Positions 1 to 12,296 of a stretch of 64,000 nt of DNA are shown piece after piece (position 1 is the first letter of the stretch; the number at the start of each line of letters is the position of its first letter). The notes under the pieces are model-generated. The model saw nothing but the letters and a program-made list of their open reading frames with translations, ran no database searches and was not told where the DNA came from. Both the position numbers and the translations under genes were made by a program. The stretch is from NCBI RefSeq assembly GCF_036785885.1, contig NC_092330.1:4126525-4190524 (forward strand). Reading direction: 5' to 3'. The stretch comes from Coffea arabica (taxonomy: Eukaryota > Streptophyta > Magnoliopsida > Gentianales > Rubiaceae).

Positions 1-2
1 AA

Positions 3-2893
3 GATGAACTTCTGAAAAAATGCATCTTTGGTGAAGTGTCAGCTTATACTTATGTCATTGAATACCAAAAACGTGGACTGCCACATACACACTTTTTGCT
101 AATTTTAAAGTCAAAATTCAAGATGTATACCCCTGAAGAATATGATAAAATTGTCTGTGCTGAGATACCAAATAAAGAGAAAAATGAACATCTATATAAT
201 TTGGTCATTAAACATATGCTTCATGGACCATGTGGTTCACTTGATCCAACAAGTGTATGCATGAGAAAAAATGGAACTTGCAAGAATAATTTTCCTAAAA
301 ATTTCTGTGAGGAAACTATCCAAACTCTTAATGCATATCCTGAATATCGAAGGAGAGATGATGGAGTTCAAATTAAGATTAAATCAGCTCTTTTAGATAA
401 CAGATGGGTTGTACAATACAATCCATATCTTTTGGCTAAATTTGATTGCCATCTTAATGTTGAAATATGCTCTACAATTAAGGCAGTCAAGTACATTTAC
501 AAGTATATCTATAAAGGTCATGATAGAACTAACTTTTGTGTAGTAAATAATAAATCTGATTCAGAAATTGATGAAATTAAACAATATGTATCAGCTAGGT
601 GGGTCTCTCCATCTAAGGCAGCATGGAGAATTTTTAGATTCTGTATGAGTGAAATAAAGCCACCTATTATTCATTTACAATTACATTTGGAGAATTATCA
701 GCCAATGAGTTTCAAAAAAACAGCTAATCTTCAAAATATTGTCAATAACTATCATTTGAAAAAAACAATGCTCACTCAATTTTTTTACATGAATAGGACA
801 GATAAAGCAGCTCAGGATCTAAATTGTACTTATGTAGAGTTTCCTGATCATTTTGTCTGGTTACCTAAGCAAAAATACTGGAAATTGAGAGAAAGAGGTG
901 AATCAATAGGTCGAATAATGGCTGCTCATCCTTCTGAAGGAGAACGATACTACTTAAGATTACTCTTATCAAAGGTTCGATGTCCAACTTCATTTGATGA
1001 CTTAAGAACCTTTGATGGAGTTCAAGTAGAAACATTCCAAGAAGCAGCATTAATTCGAGGCTTGTTACAAAATGATAACAGCCAAGAAATTTGTTTACAA
1101 GAAGCCTCACTTTTTCATATGCCCTACGAAATGAGGTGACTTTTTGTAACACTTTTGGTTTATTCTTGCCCTAATGACCCAAAGGCATTGTGGCAAAATT
1201 TTGAATCTTCTATGTGAGAAAATTTTGTCAAATGTTCAGCAATGACATCTGCACAAGTGAAAAGAAATGTCTTGCAACAAATTGATGGATTTTTGCAATC
1301 CATGGGAAAAAGTATACATTCATATAATTTGATTCCCACTGGATTCTCTTATGAAAATATAGAGAATGAAACTCGAGAATTAAGAGCAGAAAGAAACATT
1401 GTCATTTCAGAAACTGACTTAAATGCAATTGCGCTACTCAATGAAAAACAGAAAAAAGCATTCGTAGTCATATCTGAGAGAATTTACTCAGATAGACCTG
1501 GGGTTTTTTCATTGACGGTCCAGGTGGTATTGGAAAAACGTTTCTGTATAAAGCTTTGTTAGCTGATGTTAGATCTAAAGATTATCTTGCTCTTGCTACA
1601 GCTACATCAGGAATTGCAGCTTCCATTTTACCAGGTGGAAAGACTGCACATCCCAGATTTAAAATTCCAATAGATATCTTTGATGGTGCAACATGTCGGG
1701 TCAGTAAACAAACTTCTTTAGCTGCAATGATCAAGGAAGCAAAACTCGTAATCTGGGATGAAGCACCAATGTCTAAAAAGGCAGCAATTGAAGCTTTAGA
1801 TGATCTCTTAAGAGATTTAATGAATTCAGAAGAAATATTTGGGGGAAAGGTAGTTGTGCTTGGTGGAGATTTTAGACAAACATTACCAGTTGTTAGAAAA
1901 GGAACAAAAGCTGAAATGATAAATGCATGTTTGATAAATTCTCCATTATGGCACAAATTAGAGAAATTGCAATTAACAGAGAACATGAGAGCAAAATTAG
2001 ATCCTTCATTCACACAGTTTCTTTTAAAAATTGGAGATGAAACACAGCAAACAGATGAGAATGACATAGTAAAACTTCCATCTTCAATTATAGTTAACTA
2101 TAATAATGAGACTGATGCAATTGAAAAGCTAATCAATATTGTGTATCCTGAATTTAAAGATCCTTCAAAGAAACTGCATTGCCCACAAAATAGAGCAATT
2201 CTAACTACAAAGAATAACTTTGTAGATAAAATAAATGATGAATTGATCAAAAAATTTCCAGGAGATTTGACTGAGTACCTAAGCTATGATGAAACACTGA
2301 ATGAAAATCATCAATCTGAATATATTGATCTTCTGAACACTCTTACGCCTAGCAATTTACCTGCACATAGGTTACTGTTTAAACTCAATGCCCCAATAAT
2401 TCTTTTAAGAAATCTTGATCCTGCTGAAGGATTATGCAATGGAACTAGACTGATAATAAAGAGTTTGAGCAAGAATGTTATTTGTGCTAAAATTGCAGTT
2501 GGTGATTTTTGTGGCAAAGAAGTTTTTATACATAGAATTTCGATGCAGCCACCAAGTGATGAACAATATCCAGTTCCATATAAGAGAACATAATTTCCAA
2601 TTCGTTTGTGCTTTGCGATGACAATAAATAAAGCACAAGGCCAAACTTTAGATTTTGTTGGTACATATTTGAAAGAACCTGTGTTTTCACATGGCCAATT
2701 ATATGTTGCACTTTCAAGAGCCAGAACAGCTTCGGCTGTAAAAGTGCTTATCAGGCCACCTTATTTTGATGAATCATGCACTGATCATACTAAAAATATA
2801 GTATATAAAGAAGTTCTTAAAACTTCCCACATTACATTATCAGGTTTTAACATTCATGGCCTTTTTTGTTTAGAACTTTATTATTTTGTTTAA
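3..2893 (+). pseudogene. Helitron Rep-helicase (RepHel), broken
   Basis: The open frame enters from the left edge, so there is no true start here. The Rep part shows the HUH motif PHTH (nt 81-92) and the tyrosine motif KYIYKYIYKG (about nt 490-520), which would nick and join DNA at the Helitron ends. The helicase part has Walker A GGIGKT (about nt 1530), Walker B VIWDEAP (about 1750) and the C-terminal motif [12 protein letters not shown] followed by VALSRAR, typical of Pif1-like SF1 helicases. Breaks: TGA at 1137-1139 and 1215-1217, a one-base frameshift in the T run near 1505 just before Walker A, and TAA at 2591-2593; family-like sequence resumes after each. The family product is normally one protein of well over 1,000 residues. 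This copy is inactive. Confidence 0.88.
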
Positions 2894-2928
2894 TTGACTA
2901 TCTAATTTCTCTACCAGTATAGGTCTTC

Positions 2929-5496
2929 ATGTCTAGACATATATCTTCAGTGCTAGACATTCAGAAAGGAGCAGAAAAGTGGACTGTTCTCGCACAAGTT
3001 GTTCACAGAGGCCATAATCAACTGACTCGTGAAGTTCCACCGAGGCGAATTATGCGCTTTCTACTCACAGATACTGAGGTATTCAAATCATTTTCTATTT
3101 CTCAGCTCATTAAATTCATATATGAGAATATTTTAGATTCTGTATAAGAAAATTTCATGATTTGTCTGTTCATTACATTTGCTTAAGGAAAAATCCTTAG
3201 TATTCATGTAGGTGTATACATACTACGATATCAGAACTATAGTTTCATTGCAACTGAATACTCACCTAACTATTAAAGTATTCATATCTATAATTTTAAT
3301 TTCTGTGTGATAAATATGATATTAGCCATTAACATGACAGTTATGTTTTAACTCATAATATATATAAAACTAACTTTTTCTAATCCTAATCAGGGAACAA
3401 AAGTTTCTGTTGTGACCTATGAACAACACATCAAGATCTTCAGCAAATTTCTACAGCCTTATCAAAGATATTATGTTTCTAATGCAATTGTGGTTCCTGT
3501 TGACCCAACATACAAAGTTGGGAGCTATGAATGCTCCTGGATTTTGAACTACAAGACTTTGATTGAAAATTATGCTGAACCTGTGCCACCTATGTTGCCT
3601 TGCATATTTGAGCTGACAAACTTCTCTGATCTGCACAAATATGCTGATTCAGATAATCTTTGCAGTAATTTTTCTTACATTATTTTTTATTTTACTTGAC
3701 AATCATTTGACATTTTATTAATTGCTTACATTCATATCAATACTTTATTTCAGATATTAGAGGCTTTGTGATTCACGCATTCCCAGTAAAGCAGGTGGAT
3801 CCAGATTGTACTTCTAGAGACATTATAATAGTGAATGAAGAGTAATCAAACCTGAATACTACCTTTTTATTAAGTCATTTTAGATTAATGACAGCAGTTA
3901 CAATTTGTTTGCTATACTTGACAGGAAAAAACTCATGCTTATGACTCTCTGGAATGAATTTGAACATGATGAAGGGAGCAAAATAGCATACATGATTAGC
4001 ACTGCACCTCTAATCATAGCTCTCCGTGTTAAAGTGACCACATTCAATAGTAAAATTTACACTATGCATTATGATTTCTCTATTGTTTGGCTTCTTAGTA
4101 CTTGATATGTTATATTACTAAAACATTTCATCATTTTTACAGCTTTGTCATTCACTACAAGGTATTCATCTGGAATTCTGATAAATTCTCCACTCCCAGA
4201 TGACCTCTCTTTCAAGCAATGGTAAGTCTACTTTTTTTTAAAAATTTTTTTCCTTAAATTAGCAATTAAATTTACTGGTACATTTTTAATTTGTGTTCTA
4301 AACATAACCATTCAGGTTTACTTTGAACAAGGAAGAAATCCGAAATTTGCTTGATGCTAAAACATACAGTGATGCTAACTGTTTACTTCCTCCTCCAAAT
4401 GAAGAGGATATTAAAGCAATCAGCACTTTTCAAGCATTATTTCTAGTTGTAAGAGCTATTTGTTATTTTAAAATTCTGCTCAAATATAACTTTTTTGTCT
4501 GTAATTCACATTCAAATACCATTTATGGTTGCTTGACTCAGCAAAAGACAGCTTGGGTGCAAGGAACTGTCAAACTTGCATATGGATTCACCAAATATTG
4601 GATTACTGCTTGTGTGAATTGTCACAAAATTGTGAATGCTGACATTGACTGGATCATCCATTGTCCTTCATGCAAACAGCAAAGTGAAGTTGAACTCAGG
4701 TTAGACCATTAACTTATGCTTCTAAATTAAACATTCTTCGGATTTGTTACCATATATTAATCTTAATTCCTTCACTCGACTAAAGGGCTCGCATTCCAAT
4801 TATAGTAACTGATGTTTCGAGCTCAATACATTCCATTATATCTGGAGAAGATGCTGAAAAAATGATTTAGTTCACTCCATTGCAATTTAAGCAAGCACAG
4901 GAAGATGTAAGTACAAATTTCCTGTCTTATATTCAGTCATAAATACAAATATACATAGACAAGAATTCACTGAACCTAACTAAAAAATTTTTCTGGTGTA
5001 GAGCTTTGGAATAGATACTGAGCTTAATGATGCCTTGAAAAAGTACACAGTTGTCTGTTTTCTGAAATCCTATGAGACTCCCTTTCAAGGTCAACTGCAG
5101 AGAAAGAATACTGTCATTAAGGCTTACACTGCAACTGAACTATCGCACCATCCCCTTCCACTAGGACTTCCAGAAAGGACTCAAGTTTCTTCTGCACTTG
5201 GCAGTTCATCAGCAAGGCATCCAAAAAAATCATCAAAGGATCAGATGTTCACACCAACCACAAAGTTGGCACTTGAACAAATTGCTGGAGCCAGTTCTTA
5301 CAAAGAAGACCAGACGTCTACAACCAGTGGAGCAAAAAGAAGTCTTGAGTTTCCAGAATATTTACCAGCAGACACACTTCCTGAACATGCAACAAAGACT
5401 GCTAAACAGTTTGCCAAAGAACCTGCAAAATCATATAGCCCACCTGGCAATATCAAGGACAGTCCAGCAAAGAAAGCTAAAGCAAAGGAAGATTGA
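2929..5496 (+). pseudogene. RPA1-like single-strand DNA-binding protein of the Helitron
   Basis: Intron-containing gene 36 bp after the helicase frame, resembling the large subunit of replication protein A, which many plant Helitrons carry. Exon 1 is 2929-3078 (OB fold with WTVLAQVVHRG; donor GT at 3079); exon 2 starts at 3394 after CAG and reads KVSVVTYEQH through FELTNFSDLHKY. Further segments lie near 3754-3842, 3925-4050, 4141-4222, 4316-4440, 4545-4700, 4786-4907 and 5002-5496. A zinc ribbon (C-N-C-H near the start, then C-P-S-C) lies at about 4610-4680 and marks the RPA C-terminal OB fold. The last exon ends in a Lys/Ser/Pro-rich tail. A TAG at 4868-4870 interrupts the penultimate segment, so I call it a pseudogene; an unrecognised splice could bypass it. 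Inner exon ends are approximate. Confidence 0.78.
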
Positions 5497-5912
5497 TATG
5501 GTCTAATTCCGTACTTTTGTTATATCTTTTGTTCATTGCCTTGATGGCTGTCTTCATTCCTTAGACAATGTCTTTTGAATTATATTATGATCCATTATTC
5601 TTTTGACTTAAAAAGTAATGGATCCTAATATATCTATTAGTAGTTTAACCATCAATGTTGTAATTCAATAGGCAATGAAGCTTATTTAAACCTCCTAATA
5701 TGTAACTGTGGCTTGAACTGAAGTGTGTATTCTGCTAAGACATGAATGATTGAGTTTAAATAATCTATGGTTGTGATTTGCATATTCATTATTTACCTCT
5801 TCATTTGTCAGTTGGTCATATAGATATATGGTCTCGATTGCCCAAGTGTGATTGAGTTGGTCATATATGGTTGTGATAAATATGATATTAGTTGGTCATA
5901 TCAGTGGGTAGG

Positions 5913-5943
5913 CTGCTGCGTAGCACGGACAGAACCATGCTAG
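5913..5943 (+). other. Helitron 3' terminal hairpin and CTAG end
   Basis: A stem TGCT (5914-5917) and AGCA (5922-5925) with a GCGT loop is followed 14 bases later by CTAG (5940-5943) and then T. Hairpin plus CTRR is the termination signal of Helitrons. Distance and orientation fit the coding region upstream. Confidence 0.75.
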
Positions 5944-6208
5944 TACAGAAGAGAAAAGAATAGAACTTGAAGGTGACAATGGCCAAGGATTAGATCAAAA
6001 AATTTATGGCAATTACATAATTGTCAATTATATGTCTTACCATATTTTCAAAACGCTCAAGTTCAAGATTTGAATTCTATATGACAGATACCATCATTAT
6101 CTTGTCAATATTTGTAACCACACATGGTAATAATATTAGTAGGATGTGTATTTAAATTGACATTGCGTCATTGCTAGCCTTTATTGTCCAAATAAGTGTA
6201 AGAAAAAA

Positions 6209-6837
6209 GGATTTTCTAACGGGTTAACAATAGGCACTCATTCATATGAATAAAAAACAACCTGCATAATGAATGTATTTTTAAGGAATTTACATGCTAA
6301 ATGGCATACTTGACCTTTTCCCTAAAATAAATATTACAAATCTTCTGCTAGCACTTATCTTTCTATCGCCAAAATAATGCAATTTACCATGGCACTTGTA
6401 ATAAAAAACCATGAAAAATGAGCCATCAAGGTACATAAAACCCTAAGTTTGTAGGAAGTTAGATCCAAAAGCAAGATTAATACTCAAAGATACATACTTA
6501 TTAATTACAGTCTGTCTAATGGGTGTCCAATAGGCACTTGTTAATAAATATTTCAAGGAAGTTAGATCCAAAAGCAAGAGTAATACTCAAAGGTACATAC
6601 TTATTAGTTAGGGTCTGTTTAACGGGTATCGAGCACCGGCTAATAAATATTTTGAGTGCCATATTTTTTAAAATGTAAAATTAATTAGGAAAAGTAAATA
6701 AATGCAACGGAGGAAATGTAACATTAAATAAGGAAAGTATATAAATAAAAGGGGGTAATAATTCTAGTACATGTATATAAATGCTAGATTAGGTGAATTT
6801 TAATTATGTTAACGGGTGCACACCCGTTAGAAAAACC
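6209..6837. mobile_element. Small TIR element (MITE-like), family unknown
   Basis: The left end GGATTTTCTAACGGG (6209-6223) is the near-perfect inverse of CCCGTTAGAAAAACC (6823-6837). The same TCTAAYGGGTG...AGGCAC core recurs near 6515 and 6608, suggesting nested or duplicated ends. The right end also forms a hairpin (TAACGGGTG, CA, CACCCGTTA). No coding capacity and no clear target duplication were found. Confidence 0.5.
6454..6659. repeat. Two-copy tandem duplication, 103-bp unit
   Basis: Copy 1 (6454-6556) and copy 2 (6557-6659) both begin GGAAGTTAGATCCAAAAGC and both end with the TIR-like motif and TAATAAATATTT. They differ at scattered bases. The duplication lies inside the small TIR element. 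Confidence 0.75.
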
Positions 6838-6894
6838 TTATTAGTTATTATACTACTTTTTCTTTTTCTTTTTTCTATCAATTGATTAACTTAC

Positions 6895-7212
6895 TCCACC
6901 AAAAGGAGGAAGAAAGGTGTGTGGTAGACATTGAGACTACACCAAGTAGGAGGAAGAAGGGTGAACATGATTTGCCAAAAAGAAGGAAAAAGAGTGTGCA
7001 GTGGACATTGAAACTCGTCAACAGTAAATTAAAAAGTTTGCATGGTGGAATGCAATTATAACTCTAAAATTAAGAAAATTTTACTATGGATCACAATTAC
7101 TACACTGAGAATGAGGAAGAAGTGTGCGTAGTGGATGCTAAGACTCATCAAGTAGGAGAAAGAATAGTGTGCAGTAGACACCGAAACTCATCAACAGTAA
7201 ATTAAAAAGTTA
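6895..7212. repeat. Degenerate dispersed repeat block
   Basis: The segment at about 6990-7033 recurs at about 7167-7210 with few changes (GTGTGCAGTGGACATTGAAACT against GTGTGCAGTAGACACCGAAACT, each followed by CAACAGTAAATTAAAAAG). More decayed versions lie near 6915 and 7120. Non-coding. Confidence 0.6.
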
Positions 7213-7225
7213 TATGATTCCTAAA

Positions 7226-7830
7226 CCTAAACCGTTCAGTGAGACTGGATCCAAATCCAAATGACTGGTAAGAAAAATGAAAATGCACCCAAGCCTAAAC
7301 TGCTGGTAGGGTTGGATCCAAACCTAGACAGCTAGTAAAAAAAAATTATAAAATACATCTCAAACCTAGATTGCTAGTGTGATTGGATTCGGACCCAAGC
7401 AACTAGTAAGAGAAATAAAAATGCACATAGGCCTAAACTGTTTGTGGGATTGGATGTGAGCCCAGATAACTAAGGGGGAGAAATGAAAATGCCCCCAAAC
7501 CCAGATTACTGGCGGGCTTGGATATAAACTCAAACAACTACCGAGAGAAATAAAAACGCACGCAGGTTTAGATCGCTAGTGGGATTGGACCCAAAACCAG
7601 ACAACTAACGGAAGAAATGTAAAATGCATCTCAGCCTAGAATGTTTTTGGAATTGGATTCAAATCCAAACAACCAGTGGAAGAAATGTAAAATGCATCCT
7701 AGGCCTAGATTGCTTGTGAGATTGAACCCAAACTCAGACAACTAGTGGAAGATATGAAAAGTACACCTCAAGCCTAAATTGCTTGATGGAATTGGACTTC
7801 CAAACAACCAGTGAGAGAAATGAAAAATGC
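7226..7830. repeat. Minisatellite, nine copies of about 68 bp
   Basis: Units begin with CCTAGATTGCTAGTGG-like sequence at about 7226, 7294, 7365, 7432, 7500, 7567, 7635, 7704 and 7773, so spacings are 67-71 bp. Each carries a GGATTGGA-CCAAACC core, an ACAACTAGTGG-like segment and a GAAATGAAAATGCA tail. Units differ from each other throughout, so the array is old. No long open frame crosses it. Confidence 0.85.
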
Positions 7831-9012
7831 AAAATTTGAATTGTCAAAAATGAAAGTTAAAATGTAAGCTATTAAAACATAAAAAATATAGAGTGCATGC
7901 AATGACACGCTTACTTGAGTGGCTTTTACAATCTTTGGATTTTTCAATCTTAGGAAGAAGACAAGAGAAAAAAAAAAAATACCGACAATTTTTCAGGATA
8001 GTCGAAAGTCGCATGTTTTCCGAACTTGAGGAGTACAAGCGAAACACTTCCTTTAAGGAATTTGGAAAAGATCCTACATGTCGCTCTCCTCTTGATTAGC
8101 AAATCTTCTTTCAAAATTATTAGAGAGGATAAGGGGCCGAATAGCGGTGCATGTGATGGGAGACTTCGAAAACGAATTTTGAATGCATTATCAAATCAAT
8201 TTGAAATTACTCTTTTTAAAACTTGCGAGTGTAAACTATCATTAACTAAAAAATTGCCCCAATTTTCATCTTTAATTGAAAATTTTCTTTTTACAAATTT
8301 TCTTAGTCTTCTTTTCTTTCTTTTTTTCCTCCTTTTTTTTCTGAATAAAATTTGCCCTGATTTAGAATTGCAACCCAAAATTAAAATATTCTAAAAGTTC
8401 AATAGCAAGAATTGTAGATTTAAAGGGACAATCTCTCTCTTTCTCTCTCTCTCCAAATTCAGAACTGGTTGCTAGGGTAAGTGCTCCTATGGAGTAAATG
8501 TAAGTGATGGTCATATTGTAAGCGTGTACAGACTGTTGATTGGAAGCAACAATATGATAAAATGAACTCCTTTTTCCTCATGATACCTTTGATAAGTGAC
8601 TGGAAAGGCTTGTCTTGCGGATACTAGAATGCCTGTCCCTCTCTTTCAAAGTTTGATTTTAGTAATTAGTATCAGCTCGTGTCAAAAAATAAAAAGTGAA
8701 AATAGACAAACTAGCAGCTCTGCAAAAGCACATTTGCATGCTATATTTTTCAGAAAGCAATTGTCTGCAATTTGCACAAGGGAAAAAAAATAAGCCACTC
8801 GCCCTTAATTTGGCCGAGATGGAACTCTTCAGATTTCAGGGTGTCGAAAAGGTTTTGTCCTATTACGACAGGAAACAAAGAAAGGTAAAGTAGCCACTGT
8901 TCACCCGCTAATCTACAAGTGGAAAATAAGCTTCCTAGGCCAAAAAATGATGGATGCAATGATTTTCCATCTGTGATGCCTTGAAATGAATATAGGAGAT
9001 CAATCAAGCCAT
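7831..9012. other. Intergenic, 3' flank of the PYROXD2-like gene
   Basis: AT-rich sequence with a pyrimidine stretch near 8280-8345 and a short CT microsatellite near 8430-8452. The open frames here have no recognisable product. The part just below 9013 should hold the 3' UTR of the minus-strand gene, but I could not place its poly(A) site. Confidence 0.5.
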
Positions 9013-12000
9013 CTACTTCCAGTCTTGAATGACTGTGCCTGCAGCATTACGACCGGCAGCACCCATCACGCCTCCCCCAGGATGAGCTCCACTTCCACAT
9101 AAGTATAGACCTTGTACTGGAGTCCTGTAATTCGACCTACAAATTGCAAAGAGAGCATATCACATTATGACAATGCATTCTGAAAGGGAACTCTTCATTG
9201 TAGCACTTGTTACATGCTTATTACCATCCTTTAACAGGTCGCATAAGGAACAAAGAATCCAACCCCATGGCACCGTGAAAAATATTTCCTCCTGTCAAAA
9301 TTTAAAAATGCTGAATAAGCATCTAAGCATCATAAGAATAAACTGTTACCTTAATAGCAAATACTGAGAACCCGTGCTTGCCATGTATTAATCAGGTAGA
9401 AAGAAAAATCAAGCCAAATAGTTCAAATGCATTCTCTATGACTGTCCTCCCTGAGTGACTAAGCTGTTTTCTTAATTTAATTTAGAATCTTGTATGGGGA
9501 TATAATGTCAACATATGGGTATAGAGAACGGGTATCAGTGCTGCATAGTCTCTGCAGCTTCTCCCAAACAATATGTTGAAACTCAAAAGTGAAACCTGTC
9601 AAACCAATTTCTCTCTCAAGATCTGGTGGAGTCAACATGTCATATCCAAGAATTGACGAGCTAAAGCCAGGGGCATAATCATCAATTAAGGAGAAGCATC
9701 TTTGTGCAAATGATTCCTACAGCAAATATTCTTCACTTAGTCACAAACTTGACCATGGAAATTGCTACAACTGTTAAAAAAAAAACAACAAACTTGAAGA
9801 AAATGTAAGTAATAGAATATTGCTAAAGCAAGTTGACTATTAGAAGATAGAAGCCAACAACGTACGAATTTTAACGGTAGTGCATAGCCAAAATTATCAA
9901 CTAGGTACAGAAAAGGAGAACTGATCTAAGAAATTTCGCTCACCCTATATGCAGGGTCTTCCCAACTGCCATCCAAAGGTTTATAAGGTGTGTACTGAAT
10001 AAATAAGTTGATGATATGCTTACCTATGAGATGAATCAAATTCCAATGAGATATCCAGGTACTCACAGTAAAGTTAGTAGCATGTAATTATTTTATAATG
10101 TAAGTTAAACAGGAATAAATTACTTGAGAAAATGAAAAATTCAAATTTGCAACATATGAATAATGAAACTCATCTACCTCCAACTGCTTGATAGAGAAAA
10201 TTATCAAGTTCACAATGTTACGTCCCCTGACCCAAAAATTCATGGGATACCTAATCCCTTGCATTTCCAGACATACAGACGAAGACAACACAATAAATGT
10301 AAACATCTAGCATAGACATTATCAGAACATGCAGAAAATGTTGGTAGTTACTTTTACCTGGATTTGAACTGAGTAACTCAAAACCTAATGCTTTTCTCTC
10401 GAAGTAGATTGCTCTGTGTTACATATACATATGTATGTATGTATGTATGTATGTGTGCATGCATGCATGTATGTTGCTCAAAAAATAATGTATGTATGTG
10501 TGTATGTGTACTTACATCGAAAAAATAAAATCTCACAGGCAGAAACTCTTGTTAGTTCCTTTACCTAGATTTGGACAGAGTAACTCAGCATGTAACACTC
10601 TCCTCCTAAAGTAGATTGCAGTTTAAAAAAGAGGGAGAGAGATGACTCAACAGAAGATATCAATGTATGCAAGGTAATGCATAACAACACAAAGTATGAA
10701 GCTGTGAAGTACCATGGGGAGAGATAGTCTTGTCCAAGACAGAAGGGATTGTCATCTCAATGATAGGTCTTTTAGAGGGAAAACCATTTACAGCTTCTTG
10801 ACAGGCTGAATCAACCTCTTCCATGCTGAAAGACATAACAGCTAGAAAATAAGAACCAGCTTAAAACTTTCAAAAATCAAGACAATTAATCATTTAGCAC
10901 GAGACCTTTTTTTTCCCCATCAGAACCCCGATGTGTCGAGTAAGGTCATTTAGTTAGGTAAGAACTTTAAAACTTAAGGCATATCTAGAATGTTAACAAA
11001 TCACAAATATCACCATACAAGGTTAAAAACGACCACTGTGTAGCAATGCCATAATTCAATTGCTTCCTGACCCACCAAAAGATAACTGAGAGCACATCAT
11101 GGTAAGTATTCATCTAATATCAATTCATCCGAAAGTTAAGAATGATCCAACAATCTGAGTTGTTAGAGAAAGGATTTACTCAGTCAAACACATGCCACTT
11201 TCTGTAAGTGATCTTGACTCTTTAACAACCCTCTGAAATCAATGGTCTTCAATACAATTCATCTTCTACCTATATCAGACGCTACGGATTACATATATAG
11301 GCAAATATCAATCTGTCAATCTCTCCCTTCTTTCTTTCGATAAACTGACAATGTAGAAGATAAAAAGATAACGTACCTCTCTGAACCAATATGGATGGTA
11401 CCCATATGCTGAGGACCAGCATTAGGATGATTAATCTTGCAGCACTGAAATTGTGGCACTCGCTCAACAGCCAAGTTAATTTTTGTAGCCGCCTAATATA
11501 ATAAGCAACATTGTTATAACACAAAGGAAAATTTTCATAGGAATAACATTACTGGAACTATAATGACCATGAGGAAAAGATAACAAAGAGTAAATAAATT
11601 TTCACTCCTATAATTAGCAACATTGTAATAACACAAAGGAAAATTTTCATAGGAATAACATTCCTGGAACTATAATGACAATAAGGACAAGAAAACGAAG
11701 AGCAAATAAATCTTCACTCCTATAATTCCTGGGTTCACTTGTCACTCATCAAACAACTTAAATCCATATATTTTGCATGAATACTGCCAGCATGCATTTG
11801 AATGAGAAACCATACTTAATTACTTGAATAGTTCAAGTGAGCATGTGATGTTGTATATCATCCTCAAATATTGCAGCTAAAGTGATGCTTAAAAAGACCA
11901 AGAGGAGCAAAGTTACACGCTAATGTAGTAATATACAACAGATCAGATAAATTAGTTAAACAGCTGAAGAAGGAATAATTAATTGGCATGACATCTTACA

Positions 12001-12224
12001 GAGCTGTAATCAGAACACTTGATTGCCTGAAGAAAGTCATCAGGAAGCACATGTTCTGGCACTAATTCCTGTCATGATACACGAATAATAACACATAACT
12101 AGTAGCTTTAAGCAATATTACTGGATATTTTTGGAAGAGAAAATGGTATGTGTATACATACATACATGTATACAAACATACATTTTACATACATACATAC
12201 ACACAGACACACACACACATATAT

Positions 12225-12296
<72 letters not shown>

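Larger units (their letters stand above)
1..5943 (+). mobile_element. Helitron (RepHel + RPA type), 3' part
   Basis: Rolling-circle DNA transposon whose 5' end lies before the window. It holds, in order, the end of a Rep (HUH endonuclease) domain, a Pif1-type helicase and an RPA-like single-strand-binding gene, which is the usual plant Helitron content. The right end fits the Helitron 3' rule: a short hairpin followed a few bases later by CTAG at 5940-5943, with T next, as expected for insertion between A and T. There is no TIR or target duplication, as expected. The Rep-helicase frame carries several stops and a frameshift, so this copy is not autonomous. Confidence 0.88.

Noticed and set aside
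6811..6837. Hairpin TAACGGGTG-CA-CACCCGTTA as a second Helitron end
   Set aside because: No CTRR follows the stem. The inverse match at 6209 makes a TIR element more likely, and the CTAG end at 5943 fits the Helitron better.
7226..7830. CRISPR-like regular spacing
   Set aside because: Whole 68-bp units are related, with no identical short repeats separated by unique spacers, in a plant nuclear context.
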